A DNA stretch of 64,000 nucleotides from Nectonema munidae (Eukaryota > Nematomorpha > Nectonematoida > Nectonematidae), in assembly GCA_030549495.1 (NCBI GenBank), contig JAUIRK010000921.1, forward strand, positions 1,036,501 to 1,100,500, written 5' to 3'. The notes beneath the pieces are model-generated. The model made no database searches and was not told the DNA's origin. It was given only the letters and a program-made list of their open reading frames with translations. Shown here in pieces: positions 25,901 to 35,117 of the stretch (its first letter is position 1; every line of letters begins with the position of its first letter). A program made the translations under genes and the position numbers.

Positions 25901-28900
25901 TTTCGATTCTTTGATTATTCGACAAATATAATATTTAAAATCGTGCAAATTGCAAAGTATAGGTAATAACTTTTGTAACATCGTATGAGGTAGCAAAATA
26001 TGAACAGAAAGTTTGATATTTTTTGATTTTTTCAAGAATATTTTTCGATTCTTTGATTACAGAATTTTATTTTGATTATTTGACAAATATAATATTTAAA
26101 ATTATGTAAATTGTAAAGTATAGGTAATAACTTTTGTAACATCGTATGAGGTAGCAAAATATGAACAGAAAGTTTGATATTTTTGATTTTTTAAAGAATA
26201 TTTTTCGATTCTTTGATTACAGAATTTTATTTTGATTATTTGATAAAATATATTATATAGGTTGGAGATGAATTATTGCGGTATACAGGTTGGAGATGAA
26301 CCAACGTAGTATACAGGTATAATGTATATAGGTAATAACTTATGTAGCATCGTCTCCCCGAATGAGGTATATCAAATCTTACATCTAGCAGAATGTGAAC
26401 ATAAAATTGAACATTGTCTTTCTAGTCATTAGTACTTGGAATAGAAAGCATCGTAGTATACAGGTTGAAGATGAATTATCGTAGTATACAGGTTGGAGAT
26501 GAATCATCGTAGTATACAGGTTGGAGATGAATCATCGTAGTATACAGGTTGGAGATGAATCATCGTAGTATATAGTTTGGAGATGAATCATCGTAGAATA
26601 CAGGTTGGAGAAGAATCATCGTAATATACGGGTTGGAGATAACACGCAAGTTGTCTACCCGCGTTCAACCGTACAGGTTATGAGAATATATATTTATATA
26701 TTTCACGGAACCGATTTTCTTTTTACTTTAAGCATTCAAAGTCAAATAACTTTTACAATAAAAAAGTTTTTTCCAAGCTATAAAATGTTCATCTACCTCA
26801 TTTCTGGAGCGCTATCACGTGGTCTTGGTTAAATGACCTGAGAACGAGTTCATTGACCCGCATCTGAACTCTAAATTTTCTCATTTTTTCAATTCCCGCG
26901 AGATGTTTCAAAAATTTTAAAAAAAATTTCAAGTGAGTTAAAGTACTTTTATAAATAAATGATTTTGTAAAAAAAAATTTCTAAAAAAAAAATAACATTT
27001 TTTATAAAAAAGGTTTGAATTTTCAAAAAGTTGACATTTTTGATTCAAAAATTTTACATCAAAAATAAATTATTTTTTTCTAATATTTACATCATCTTAT
27101 TCAAAATTGCTTAAATTTTATTTTAGAATTTTAAAATTTTGAAAAATATTTATTTTTGATTTATTTTTTTTGATTTTAACAATTTTTAAAAAAACTTTGT
27201 GTCGATATTTTTAAATTTTTAACTTTTAAAGAAAATTTTATGCGAGAAATTTTTTAAAAAACATTTTAAACCATGCGCATCTTAAAGAGCATCCTTTTAC
27301 CTACATTTTTGAATTATTTTTAGTTTTGATACAAATTCAAAATTTTTTTTTATCAGCCCTTGAACAATATGCACAATTTTGCTATGTTTCACTATATTTT
27401 GGCGTGTAAAATAAAGAATGAAATATTTTTTTACATTTTTTTTGCATATTCATAAAATAAACCTATTATTTAATCATACTACGGTGAAAAAATTGGGAAA
27501 TAATTTTTTTTATTTTTTTAAAAAATTGTAAGGGTGACCCATACAAAATTTTTGAAAAATTTCAAACTCATCCAATTTTTAATTTTAATATCTCATTTTA
27601 AAGCAAATTTTATACTGATTACGAAAATGTAAAAATATTTTAAATTAATTTTTTTTAAAATACTTTTTTTAGCCTTTGAACTTGAAAAAATGACAAAAAT
27701 TCCAACTTTGACCTCAAAAAAAATTAAAAAATCAATCGATTCATTTCAAATAAATTACATATTCGGAATTAGCGTATCAAACTCTATCAGAATACGTTTT
27801 AAAATTTTTGAATTTTCCATTTTTTTAATTTTCGATTTTTCAGGCCCTTTCAAACGACCTCAAAATTATGACTTCACATATATTCAACAAAAAAGCAAGT
27901 TTTATATATTTTTAGAAACCTCTTATCATTCTAAATAACAATATTAACTTTAATTTATCATAAATGTTTTAATTCAAAAAAATTTCATATATATTTGTAT
28001 ATTTTGTATATACGTATATAATGTACTTAATTTAACCAATCAAAAAAACTCATTTTCATTAAAAAAAATTTTCATTCTCAATATATCCAATTCAATTAAT
28101 GGTTGATGGGTTTATTCATTCTTCTCAAAAAAGATAATAAATTTGTATGTTACTATTTCAAATCTATATTTTTAATCTTTATTAAAGTTGTTTTTTTAAT
28201 CTATAAATTTTGTTATTTAGATTTCTATAAATTGATACCTACTATTGATAATTTTTAAATAACTAAAGTTTATAGATTTCTATTAAATCTGAATTATTTA
28301 GTTTATAAATTTTATTTTTCAATAATAGATTTCTTTAATTTAAATTATTTAGTTTATAAATTTTATTTTTCTAAACTCTATTTAAAATTTTATTTTTAAG
28401 TATTAAGAGTTTTCAATAGATTTAGTACGAATCAATGTTTATTTAAATAAATAGATCTTTCTTATTTTGATTAAGGTTTTTTAGATTTTATATAGATTAC
28501 ATATTATTTATTTATAATGTCTGCTTTAATTTATTTTTAATGATAATCTAATTTGCTAATTCTATAGATTAATCTATTTTTAATTTAAATAAATAGATCT
28601 TTCTACCTTTCATTAATGTTTTTCAGATTTTATATAGTAAAAAATAAATTATAATCATATACTTAATTTATATTGTCTCATTTAAATTATTTTTATGATA
28701 TTCAAATGTGCTAATTCGTTATTTTAAAAAAATTAAGGCTTTTCTAGAATTTATATAGTAAATTATTATTATTATAATATACTTTTTTAATATTCTTTCT
28801 TTTAATTTATTTTTAATGATAATCTAATTCCACCCAATGATCTTTACGGGTGTACCAATGATCCTTACGAGTTCATTGATAGTATCTATAATCCCTGTAC

Positions 28901-31900
28901 CAATGATCTTTTGAGTATACCTAAAAAACCACGGTACCAATGATATTTAAGGGAACCTAGAATCACAACGGTACCAATGATCTTTCACAGGACCTAGAAT
29001 CACGGGTGTACCAATATTCTTTCACAGGACCTAGCATCACGCGGTACCAATGATCTTTAACTGGACCTAGAATCACGCGGTACCAATGATCTTTAACTGG
29101 ACCTATGAATCACAGGACCTAGGATCACGCGGTACCAATGATCTTTCACAGGACCTAGGATCACGCGGTACCAATGATCTTTCACACATCCTAGAATCAC
29201 AGTACCAATGATCTGTCACACGTCCTAGAATCACAGTAGCAATGATCTGTCACACGTCCTAGAATCACAGTAGCAATGATCTGTCACACGTCCTAGAATC
29301 ACAGTAGCAATGATCTGTCACACGTGCTAGAATGTGGCGTCCTAGCTTTTTGAGATTTAGAATCCTACGTCTCGAGCGAAGCGAGAGACAAACACAGGAC
29401 CGTCTAGTAATAATAATAATAACACTAGAGAGCACTTGTATATATACGCTCACTGTTTTAGATGTTCTAATGATATATTTGTCTAGAGTCGATGTCGCCA
29501 TATCAAATTGGACTCCATACTCATGATTAGTGTCCTCTGCTTCTCTGGATTCATCAATTTTTCATTTGATTATAGGAAAATTTATTTTTTGATATATTAA
29601 TTTTTATAGTTAAAAATAGATTAATCTAATGAAAGGTTTTCTGCGTTTTCCCCATACTTATATAATCTATAAGAAGTCAGTATCATTCACAAAACATTCA
29701 TGATATTTATCCTAATCAATTTTCTTTCTTTCAAAAAATATATATTTTTAAAAATTTGCTTTAATCAAAATTATCCTTTGTCATAATCAAAAATGCGTGT
29801 TTCCTGATATAAGCTAACACAATTTCTTTCAAATCTTCTACCTGAACTTCTAGTCCTATAAAATATAAAAATAATAACGATAAAGGAGGTGTGATTAGGT
29901 TGGTTAGATACTAAGTTTTGATAACTCACCGTATCAAACCTACTTTCCTCATTTTTCGATACAAGGGGTGCATTGTGCCTTCTCTATGAAAACACTCCAC
30001 AGTCCCTTTACCTATATGGAAGAATGTTTAGATCAGATACTTTGTAATCGTAAGATATTTGTTTCTGGAAATGTTCTTTTTTATTCATTAATTTGAAATT
30101 CTTCTTGCTCAATTCTTCGAAGCTAGATTGAAAACAACTGATTTCTGGGAAATCGAGAACTAACCATTTTTCACGATAATTCCATAAAAAATAAAATAGA
30201 CAAAAATTCACTAACACAAACTTGTATATAAACAGAAATTGACCTAAAAAGTTTTAAAAATATTTCCTCTAAGGACCACTTGTGTATAACGCCCATTTGA
30301 ATTCTTCCCACTCACTTCTGAATAAGCTTATTCAACCTTCAGTAAGCGACGGTCTGTTCACAAAGCCCGCGCTTTGAGGCTCCCTTAAATGTTCTCTTAA
30401 TGCAGGTTTTGCTGTATCTTTAAAAGTATTGAGATTTAATCAATTATACGGACTAAAAATAATTTTAACAATTATGCCTATTATATTCACAAATTTCTGA
30501 ATTATTATAAATAGCCATGTGACAAAAATATTTTCATACTTGAAATTAAAAAAAATGTATTTAAAAAATTCCTAAAAATGATGTTATAAGCTTGATTAAT
30601 TTTTCTTTAAGTATTGTGTTGCTGAAGTTTGAAAGAAAAAAAAACGAATGATAGTTGAAGAGAAATTAGACTTGAAATTTGGAACTTTGCTAAAAAACAA
30701 GTCTTGGTCAAAAGCATATGATACTAATTTTAATATGATTTAGGAGGGTGACTCAAAAAGTTTGTCTTCCATCGGCTTAGCGATAGATGCATGCAAAAAT
30801 AGGATTTTGCTTGTCGTAGTAATGATTGCGCTTAGCACTGAGTTACATTTATCTTTCAAGGATAGTAACGGAGAGTTGGGTCTTCATAAAGATCAGTTGC
30901 GATGCGAAACTCCATGCCGCGTCCATTTAAAGGCGCTACAACCTTCTTTAGCGAGAGAACGAAAAAGCGAGCGCAAAAGGGAAAACTCCGAAGCTGAGAG
31001 TAATGAGGCGATCATCAAAATAGCTTCTGGGAACAATCACTTGCTCGCTTTAACTAAAACTGGTTGCGTTTATTCGATGGGCTGTGCTGAACAAGGTCAG
31101 CTGGGAAGAATTTCCACAAGGTTCGCATTTAAAGGAGGCCGCTGTCTTGGCATAGGTTTTCTTCCTACTTTTCTTATTCTTCATTTTATCCATTTAATAT
31201 CTGCATCTAGCTGTGCTGCTGTTTTTAAGATATTTGTATTTCAGTGTATGGGTCTCTAATCTCAATATGTATGAATGTCTAGATCTTTTTTGTGTCAGAC
31301 GTCTATTAATACAAATGAATAGGAAAGTCCGTGTCAAGAATGTCAAAAAATAGATATGTAAATGTATGTATGCATGCACGATTTCACTAATGCTAATTCT
31401 AGACTAATCCTATTCCCCACAATAGCTGGTAAAACAAAGCGCTGAGCCATTGACAAAGATATGTATTATTAAAATTTTGTGAAAGAATAATATAAGTTGA
31501 AGTGAAAAAAACTTTTTCCTAAGAATACTTAATTCGTTTACAAAGATATAAAATAGAAATGAAGATCTATGAATAGGCCTTGGTTTGTTCTTTTTTCTTG
31601 GATATGATGTATTTACTCAAAGTCTAAGACAATTACACCCCATTCTCTCCATAGACAAATTATTATCAGTGCCTACAACTACCTATGATGGATAGATATT
31701 AGAGTTATGTTGACTAAAATTAACCGCGCGCCTCTTACTATTTGACTAACAAACTTGCTTATTTACTCACTAAGCTAATTTAGCTAGTTTATTTATGTGG
31801 AATATCACTATTATACCTAGTTATATTTAGAGTAAAGTATTTATTCGCGAGGATAGCGGGCTGGGGCTGTGTTAATTCTCCTGGTACAAATTTAACATCA

Positions 31901-34900
31901 ATAAACTCCTCATAAACATTTTCCAATGCAACTTTTCATCTCCTTCTCTCCATAATAATTCTTTATTGAGCTGTTTGTTGATATCTGGTGAAAATTTTTC
32001 TTTTCTCTCTATTCTTGGCTCACTATGCATTGTGAATATTCAAATTTTTTCTTCAATTTGCATGATATTCGTTGACAAGTGTTCAACCAAACGTTTTGTC
32101 GCGGTTAGGATTAGTGTAGAATTAGCATTCGAGTTGGTGTTAGGTTTAGTGTTAGCGCAATCGTATATACATACTTTCCAATAGCAGGGCTTCTCGATCT
32201 ACTGCGTCGTTGTTGCTTCGAGTATGTTGTTGTTTTTAATTTTAATAATCTGCTTTTTCAATTCTTGATTGCTCTCTTCTTTCTATTTTTTGTCTGCTTC
32301 ATAAGTTCAATTCTTGATTTTGTATTCGCCTTCTTCTTTCCATGCTTTTGGTATACAAACATATTTTGAACTTTTACCTAATGTCTGGACATGATATTCA
32401 GAAACAAAATACAGCAACTACAAGAAAATTAGTAACACCTGAATTAAGAAAACGGGCAATTGATCTTGCATTCAATAGCTCCGGGAATACAACCATTGAA
32501 AGAATTATTGGATTATCCAGAACAACCGTTGCCACACATGTAAGTAAGTTTTATGCTACAGGTCAGGTAGAGGCATCGAAAAGAGGAGGAAATTACCGTG
32601 GAAAATTATTGAATTATCAAAAAGAAGAGATTCGCAAGTGGGTTGATGAAAATTGTTTATTGTCACTTGCAAAGCTAACTAGTTAACCGTTTTAAAGGAG
32701 AATATAGTTTGGCTGTTTCAAAATCTTGAATTGATCGCTGACTTCACAACTTTCACTTCACAATTAAAAACATCTGGCCAATCCCAGCATGTCGTATCAA
32801 TGATAAGACGATTCAACTTAGATTCAAATATGCCCAAGGATATCGTAAACTTGAACAAAACAACGTTTTAGTCTTTTTTATTTCTAAATGAAGTTTGTTT
32901 CAAAGTATGCTCAAGACCTAAAAGAGGACGATCTTTAGTTGGTGCCAGTGCTACAACATCTGTTCCACAAGCGTGGACTATAAATATATCTGTTGTTGCT
33001 GTCATGAACAGAAACAGAATGATATTTTATAAACTCCATGACTGTACTGTTAATAGTCCTTCTTTCCAACTTTGTCTTCATATGCTGAAGGATGTTTGCG
33101 TTAAACAAAGCATTAATAATTGTGTACTCATCTTAGATAATGCACTCATTCATCATTGTAAAATTCTTGTTTTTGATAGTTTTCATGTTCTGTATTTACC
33201 GCATTGCTATTTTTTAAACTCCTTAGAAGATTGTTTCAGTAAAAGGAAGAACATTGTTGTGAAACATTATTTCATGAGTGAAATTATTAAATATTGGAAA
33301 TAAAATTTTTTCGACTAGAATTTTTGGGGTTTACTACCTAAAATATAACAACGTGTCTAGTACAACGACGTAATAGATCGGAAACTACTGTATTTGTATT
33401 AATACATATCGGACAAAAAAACATCTACACATACATACATGCATACGAATAGATAGATACATACATTAGATCCCACACTTTTAGATTGACATTAGAGCCT
33501 TACACTGAAATACTTAAATCCAAAAAAGAACGGTATAGCCCCTTATTTACATAATATTGGAAAAGTGTTTTTCAAAGATGTCTACATATTCTGCTTTTTT
33601 AGAAGGCCTTCTCTCCTTGCAAAAACTAACATTTCCTCCATACAAAAGTTCGGTATTTATTTCTGACATCTTTGCTGGTAGTATGTCTTCATTTGCTATC
33701 TCCTCCTCTTCCCCACCTACTATATACGCGTGGGGACTGAACAATTATGCTCAATTAGGTTATTCATTTCGCACTCTCTTTCTTTTTTAATTGAATAGCA
33801 TTTATGTTTTGATCTAGGCGTTAAATTGAGAAATCATGACAGTCCATTTGAACCATATCCAGTTGTGTCAAAGGCCTTTTCACAGCTCAATGGTATCAAC
33901 TGCATTTCAGCCGGTCCAAATCATACAATACTTTTAAATTCACAAGGTTTTTTTTCATAATCTGTTTCAAGTTTTGTATTTTACTATATTCTTATTATTT
34001 ATAACTCAAATGTAAAAATGTTTTTCGTTTAAGTACAGAAGGTTTAAGTTTTAATAGAAACTCTTTTCTTATTAGATTTTTGTGAAGAATTTAATTAAAG
34101 AACATTGAACCAATTTTACTCACTTTCTCTTCAAGTTTTCAAATAAAATGACTCAGCATTCAATATATTTATTAATTGATTATTTGAAAAAAATATGTAA
34201 TAATTTTTACATTAAAAATTTTGTACAAAGCATAATGGGTCACTGATGACCAATAATTGTTATCATAAGTTCCAATGGGTCACTCATCACTTATAAATTG
34301 CAATATTCTTTTTTCTACTCTTAGATAAGTTAAGAAAACAAAAAGTTATAATTTTTTTTTATTTAAAAGATAAAAATCAAAAATAAGAAATAGGCTTGAC
34401 GATAAAACTCTTTTAGCTTATTATTTGTATAATATTTTTTAAAAATTAGAATATGCGATTTTATATTTTACAAATTCATTATTTCATTAAATTTTAATTG
34501 ATAAAAATATAACTATTTTTAGATATACATAACGTGAGGGATACTCTTGGATAAATACATATTTTTTCGGGGGGATAAAAAAGCAAGCGGGGCATCACCC
34601 TACTTATATGTTTATGCTGCAGCGTTTTATTCCATTTATATTTAGGCGACGTTTATTCTTTGGGGCGTAAAGAATATGGGCGTTTAGGTCTAAGGGAGAA
34701 GATAGACAATGATGTTGAAATTCCTGAAAAGATTCAACCTCTTGACAAAATTGAAAAGATTGCGTGCGGAGAATCCGTTTCCTTTGCCATATCCTCGAAT
34801 GAGTGTATTTATCTTTGTTGGACGCTCATTTTCTTTTTATATGAACTTTTCCTTACTCTTTTTTAGCACAACCTTTTGGATGGGGTATGGGTTCGATGTC

Positions 34901-35033
34901 TCAGTTAACTACGACAGATGCTGTAGATGCATTTATTCCTTTCAAGATGCAAGGACAACAATTACAAAATAAAAGGGTGCTGGATATCTCTGCTGGTGGA
35001 CAACACACCCTTATCTTAGCTACCTCATTTTAA
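12018..35033 (+). CDS. RCC1: RCC1, chromatin-bound guanine-nucleotide exchange factor for Ran (8 exons)
   Basis: RCC1 binds nucleosomes and loads GTP onto Ran, creating the nuclear RanGTP gradient. Exons: 12018-12108, 15414-15598, 16314-16493, 30861-31155, 33603-33758, 33818-33946, 34646-34804, 34867-35033. All introns are GT-AG with compatible phases (1,0,0,1,1,1,1), giving 453 residues against about 421 in human RCC1. The N-terminus (MPLHKKIKRR) is basic, like the human nuclear localisation tail. Seven-bladed propeller motifs follow: GTSGQLGLG, SAGGMHSVCL, GCNDDGALGR, AGDSHTAAL, GCAEQGQLGR, WGLNNYAQLG, GRKEYGRLGL, WGMGS and SAGGQHTLIL. The wedge that pries nucleotide from Ran is kept (FRDSNGELG). 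Two oddities: the Asp of human GND(182)H is Asn here (codon 31035-31037), and a charged insert of about 24 residues lies near residues 177-200. An upstream in-frame ATG exists at 11925, but 12018 fits the family start. The call is based on family knowledge and hand alignment. Confidence 0.95.
12170..12256 (+). mobile_element. SINE-like fragment (family C)
   Basis: The stretch atggaagattattcttctct also occurs just after the tRNA-like head at 63141-63240, so this is a dispersed repeat. The upstream part carries a degraded B-box-like gttgaactcgat. It lies inside RCC1 intron 1. Confidence 0.45.
12260..13140. other. RCC1 intron 1, AT-rich, nothing recognised
   Basis: Part of intron 1 (12109-15413). 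Small open frames here have no recognisable domain. Confidence 0.5.
13430..14284 (-). mobile_element. hAT transposon remnant (Buster-like end)
   Basis: On the minus strand, 13665-13432 encodes the C-terminal dimerisation region of hAT transposases: LLHSNTSLERLFSIIKKNKT followed by a TRSSLKLDGTLSSIL block. Upstream, 14000-13723 gives matching but frame-broken transposase sequence (for example a FFLEKFSNQIF stretch and SLSAREIGNNAW). The right end, reverse-complemented, is cagagattctcaacc, a typical hAT terminus, followed outward by ctctatag as a possible 8-bp target copy (14285-14292). The matching left end was not found, so the element is truncated or rearranged. It sits antisense in RCC1 intron 1. 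Confidence 0.75.
14293..15413. other. End of RCC1 intron 1, nothing recognised
   Basis: AT-rich sequence with no gene or element that I can support. Confidence 0.5.
15414..15598 (+). CDS. RCC1: RCC1 exon 2
   Basis: Encodes GHVLSVGEGTSGQLGLG and RISAGGMHSVCLTSDGH, aligning with the first human propeller blade. The acceptor ttttaag precedes GCCAG and the donor is ggtcac|gtaatt (phase 0). An alternative acceptor five bases later (ccag|gaag) would be phase 0 and does not fit exon 1. Confidence 0.93.
15599..16313. other. RCC1 intron 2
   Basis: A 715-nt intron with no recognisable insert. Confidence 0.85.
16314..16493 (+). CDS. RCC1: RCC1 exon 3
   Basis: Encodes VYTWGCNDDGALGRKL through VTAGDSHTAAL and YIWGLFR, exactly 60 codons and nearly collinear with human blade 2. 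The acceptor is tttcactag and the donor agg|gtaagt is close to consensus. Confidence 0.96.
16494..17405. other. Start of RCC1 intron 3, AT-rich
   Basis: Intron 3 runs from 16494 to 30860 (14367 nt). This first part shows nothing recognisable. Confidence 0.6.
17650..17705 (+). repeat. AAT/ACT microsatellite
   Basis: Runs of aat followed by act/acc triplets. The matching place in unit 2 (about 22861-22910) has fewer aat and more act copies, showing slippage since the duplication. Confidence 0.8.
17970..18660 (+). repeat. Internal 350-bp tandem duplication in the spacer
   Basis: The segment with tatgtgaggtcagt and atgggtcagtagtataggtc occurs at about 17970-18320 and again at about 18328-18660. 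A third partial copy lies near 19315-19395. The same pattern is present in unit 2. Confidence 0.75.
19945..20180 (+). repeat. 28-bp minisatellite, left arm of palindrome 1
   Basis: About eight tandem copies of a 28-base unit containing tatactacgatgattcatct and ccaacctg. The inverted array is at about 22320-22565. Confidence 0.9.
22320..22565 (-). repeat. 28-bp minisatellite, right arm of palindrome 1
   Basis: Inverted counterpart of the 19945-20180 array, with about nine copies. Copies alternate between ggttggagatgaatcatcg and gtttggagatgaatcatcg forms in a partly mirrored order with the left arm. Confidence 0.9.
22611..26683 (+). repeat. Large repeat unit 2: spacer plus palindrome
   Basis: A direct repeat of unit 1 with scattered substitutions, a deletion of about 85 bases near 23850 relative to unit 1, and a shorter palindrome. 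The junction at 22610/22611 is abrupt: unit 1 ends ttatgag and unit 2 starts atatcagagg, so the two units are directly abutted. Confidence 0.88.
25011..26683. repeat. 1.7-kb palindrome (foldback) of unit 2
   Basis: Left arm 25011-25777 and right arm 25840-26683, with the same 62-bp spacer as palindrome 1 and identical inner ends. The arms are shorter, with fewer 170-bp blocks and fewer 28-bp repeats (arrays at about 25055-25215 and 26455-26640). Just outside the ends the flanks read tatatt and aatata, so the inverted repeat may extend a few bases further. Confidence 0.88.
26684..28429. other. RCC1 intron 3, extremely AT-rich
   Basis: Long homopolymer-rich A/T sequence with no supported feature. 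Confidence 0.55.
28430..28835 (+). repeat. Roughly 140-bp tandem repeat, three copies
   Basis: aataaatagatctttct occurs at about 28447 and 28588, each followed by tttagattttatatag or tttcagattttatatag and then ttaatttatttttaatga-like sequence. A third diverged copy ends at the start of the minisatellite. Confidence 0.6.
28836..29330 (+). repeat. 36-bp minisatellite
   Basis: About a dozen degenerate copies of a 36-base unit containing ggtaccaatgatctttnac and ggacctagaatcacgc. The later copies lose the kpnI-like ggtacc and become a run with agcaatgatctgtcacac. The same unit is found inverted at 51880-52440. It leads directly into a Helitron-like 3' end. Confidence 0.9.
29331..29407 (+). mobile_element. 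Helitron-like 3' end attached to the minisatellite
   Basis: The segment tctcgagcgaagcgagaga followed by aacacaggaccgtCTAG, then T, matches the 3' terminus of the Helitron at 37428-37818 (CTAG end, T flank). It suggests the 36-bp array belongs to a non-autonomous Helitron-type element. A 5' TC end was not identified. Confidence 0.6.
29408..29885. other. RCC1 intron 3, nothing recognised
   Basis: A short taa microsatellite follows the Helitron end. No other feature was supported. Confidence 0.5.
29886..30013 (+). mobile_element. tRNA-derived SINE (family B)
   Basis: The head has aggttggttagatac (A-box side) and then ataactcaccgtatcaaacc, a degraded B box. The tail, with gtgccttctctatgaaaaca and ctccacagt, is shared with the copies at 39766, 53861 and 58463. 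It is older than the others judging by the eroded B box. Confidence 0.75.
30014..30860. other. End of RCC1 intron 3
   Basis: No element recognised. The open frame continuing upstream of exon 4 to 30762 is intronic, because the acceptor atctttcaag at 30851-30860 and the homology both begin at 30861. Confidence 0.7.
30861..31155 (+). CDS. RCC1: RCC1 exon 4
   Basis: Encodes the wedge continuation DSNGELGL, a charged insert (RERKSERKRENSEAES) absent from human RCC1, then KIASGNNHLLAL and GCAEQGQLGR. The Asn at residue 211 replaces the human Asp182. The donor is gcatag|gttttc, phase 1. Confidence 0.95.
31156..32183. other. RCC1 intron 4, 5' part
   Basis: AT-rich with no supported feature. Small open frames at 31194-31379 and 31966-32184 have no recognisable domain. 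Confidence 0.55.
32184..33390 (+). mobile_element. Tc1/mariner-IS630-type transposon, full length but inactive
   Basis: About 1.2 kb with inverted ends: the left contains cgatctactgcgtcgttgtt, and the right, reverse-complemented, contains cgatctattacgtcgttgt, flanked by TA (32182-32183, 33391-33392). The transposase starts about ATG 32381: a helix-turn-helix region with LRKRAIDLAFNSSGNTTIER and a GLSRTTVATHVSKF block, then a DDE domain. The first catalytic position reads FLNEVCF, where relatives have DE, so it is Asp to Asn. The second is intact in ILDNALIHH, and the third lies near LEDCFSKRKN. In-frame stops occur near 32684, 32729 and 32866. It lies in the same orientation as RCC1, in intron 4. 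Confidence 0.82.
33603..33758 (+). CDS. RCC1: RCC1 exon 5
   Basis: Begins after tgcttttttag and joins exon 4 as GGRCLGIEGLLSLQ, matching human GGRQGLERLL. It continues to FISDIFAGSMSSFAIS and WGLNNYAQL. The donor is caattag|gttatt. The ATG at 33557 upstream is intronic. Confidence 0.92.
33818..33946 (+). CDS. RCC1: RCC1 exon 6
   Basis: Encodes the region corresponding to human LGTPGTESCF through HHTVCMDSEG, with NCISAGPNHTILLNSQ as the repeat motif. Intron 5 before it is only 59 nt (33759-33817). Confidence 0.92.
33947..34645. other. RCC1 intron 6
   Basis: A 699-nt AT-rich intron. It contains a short near-repeat (aatgggtcactgatgacc and aatgggtcactcatcac) of unknown meaning. Confidence 0.8.
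34646..34804 (+). CDS. RCC1: RCC1 exon 7
   Basis: Encodes GDVYSLGRKEYGRLGL and KIACGESVSFAISSNE, very close to human AYSLGRAEYGRLGLGE and SVACGASVGYAVTKDG. The acceptor is tatatttag and the donor gagt|gtattt. Read-through frames beyond the donor are intronic. Confidence 0.94.
34867..35033 (+). CDS. RCC1: RCC1 exon 8 (terminal)
   Basis: Encodes QPFGWGMGSMSQLTTTDAVD through DISAGGQHTLILATSF and TAA, matching the end of human RCC1 (WGMGTNYQLGTGQDEDAW, SSGGQHTVLLV). The preceding intron is 62 nt. Confidence 0.94.
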
Positions 35034-35048
35034 ATTATTTTATATAGC

Positions 35049-35054
35049 AATAAA
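35049..35054 (+). terminator. AATAAA polyadenylation signal of RCC1
   Basis: The canonical hexamer lies 16 bases after the stop codon, implying a very short 3'UTR. It is followed by T-rich sequence. Confidence 0.65.
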
Positions 35055-35117
35055 CATTTTTATATTTTTAGACAATGAATATTTTTCTTATTAACATTTT
35101 GAAACTAGTCTCTAAAC

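Noticed and set aside
20628-26035. Repeated open frames starting MLPHTMLQKLLPILCNLHDF
   Set aside because: They occur in every palindrome arm and on both strands, and arise from the repeat block itself.
19945-29330. 28-bp and 36-bp repeats look at first like CRISPR repeats
   Set aside because: The units are directly abutted with no unique spacers, no cas genes are present, and the setting is a eukaryotic intron.
32095-32165. Telomere-like ggttaggattag phrases
   Set aside because: Only degenerate matches, no regular period, and located within an intron.
33557-33602. ATG at 33557 as an alternative start of a second RCC1-like protein
   Set aside because: The acceptor at 33601-33602 and exact phase join with exon 4 show that this part is intronic.
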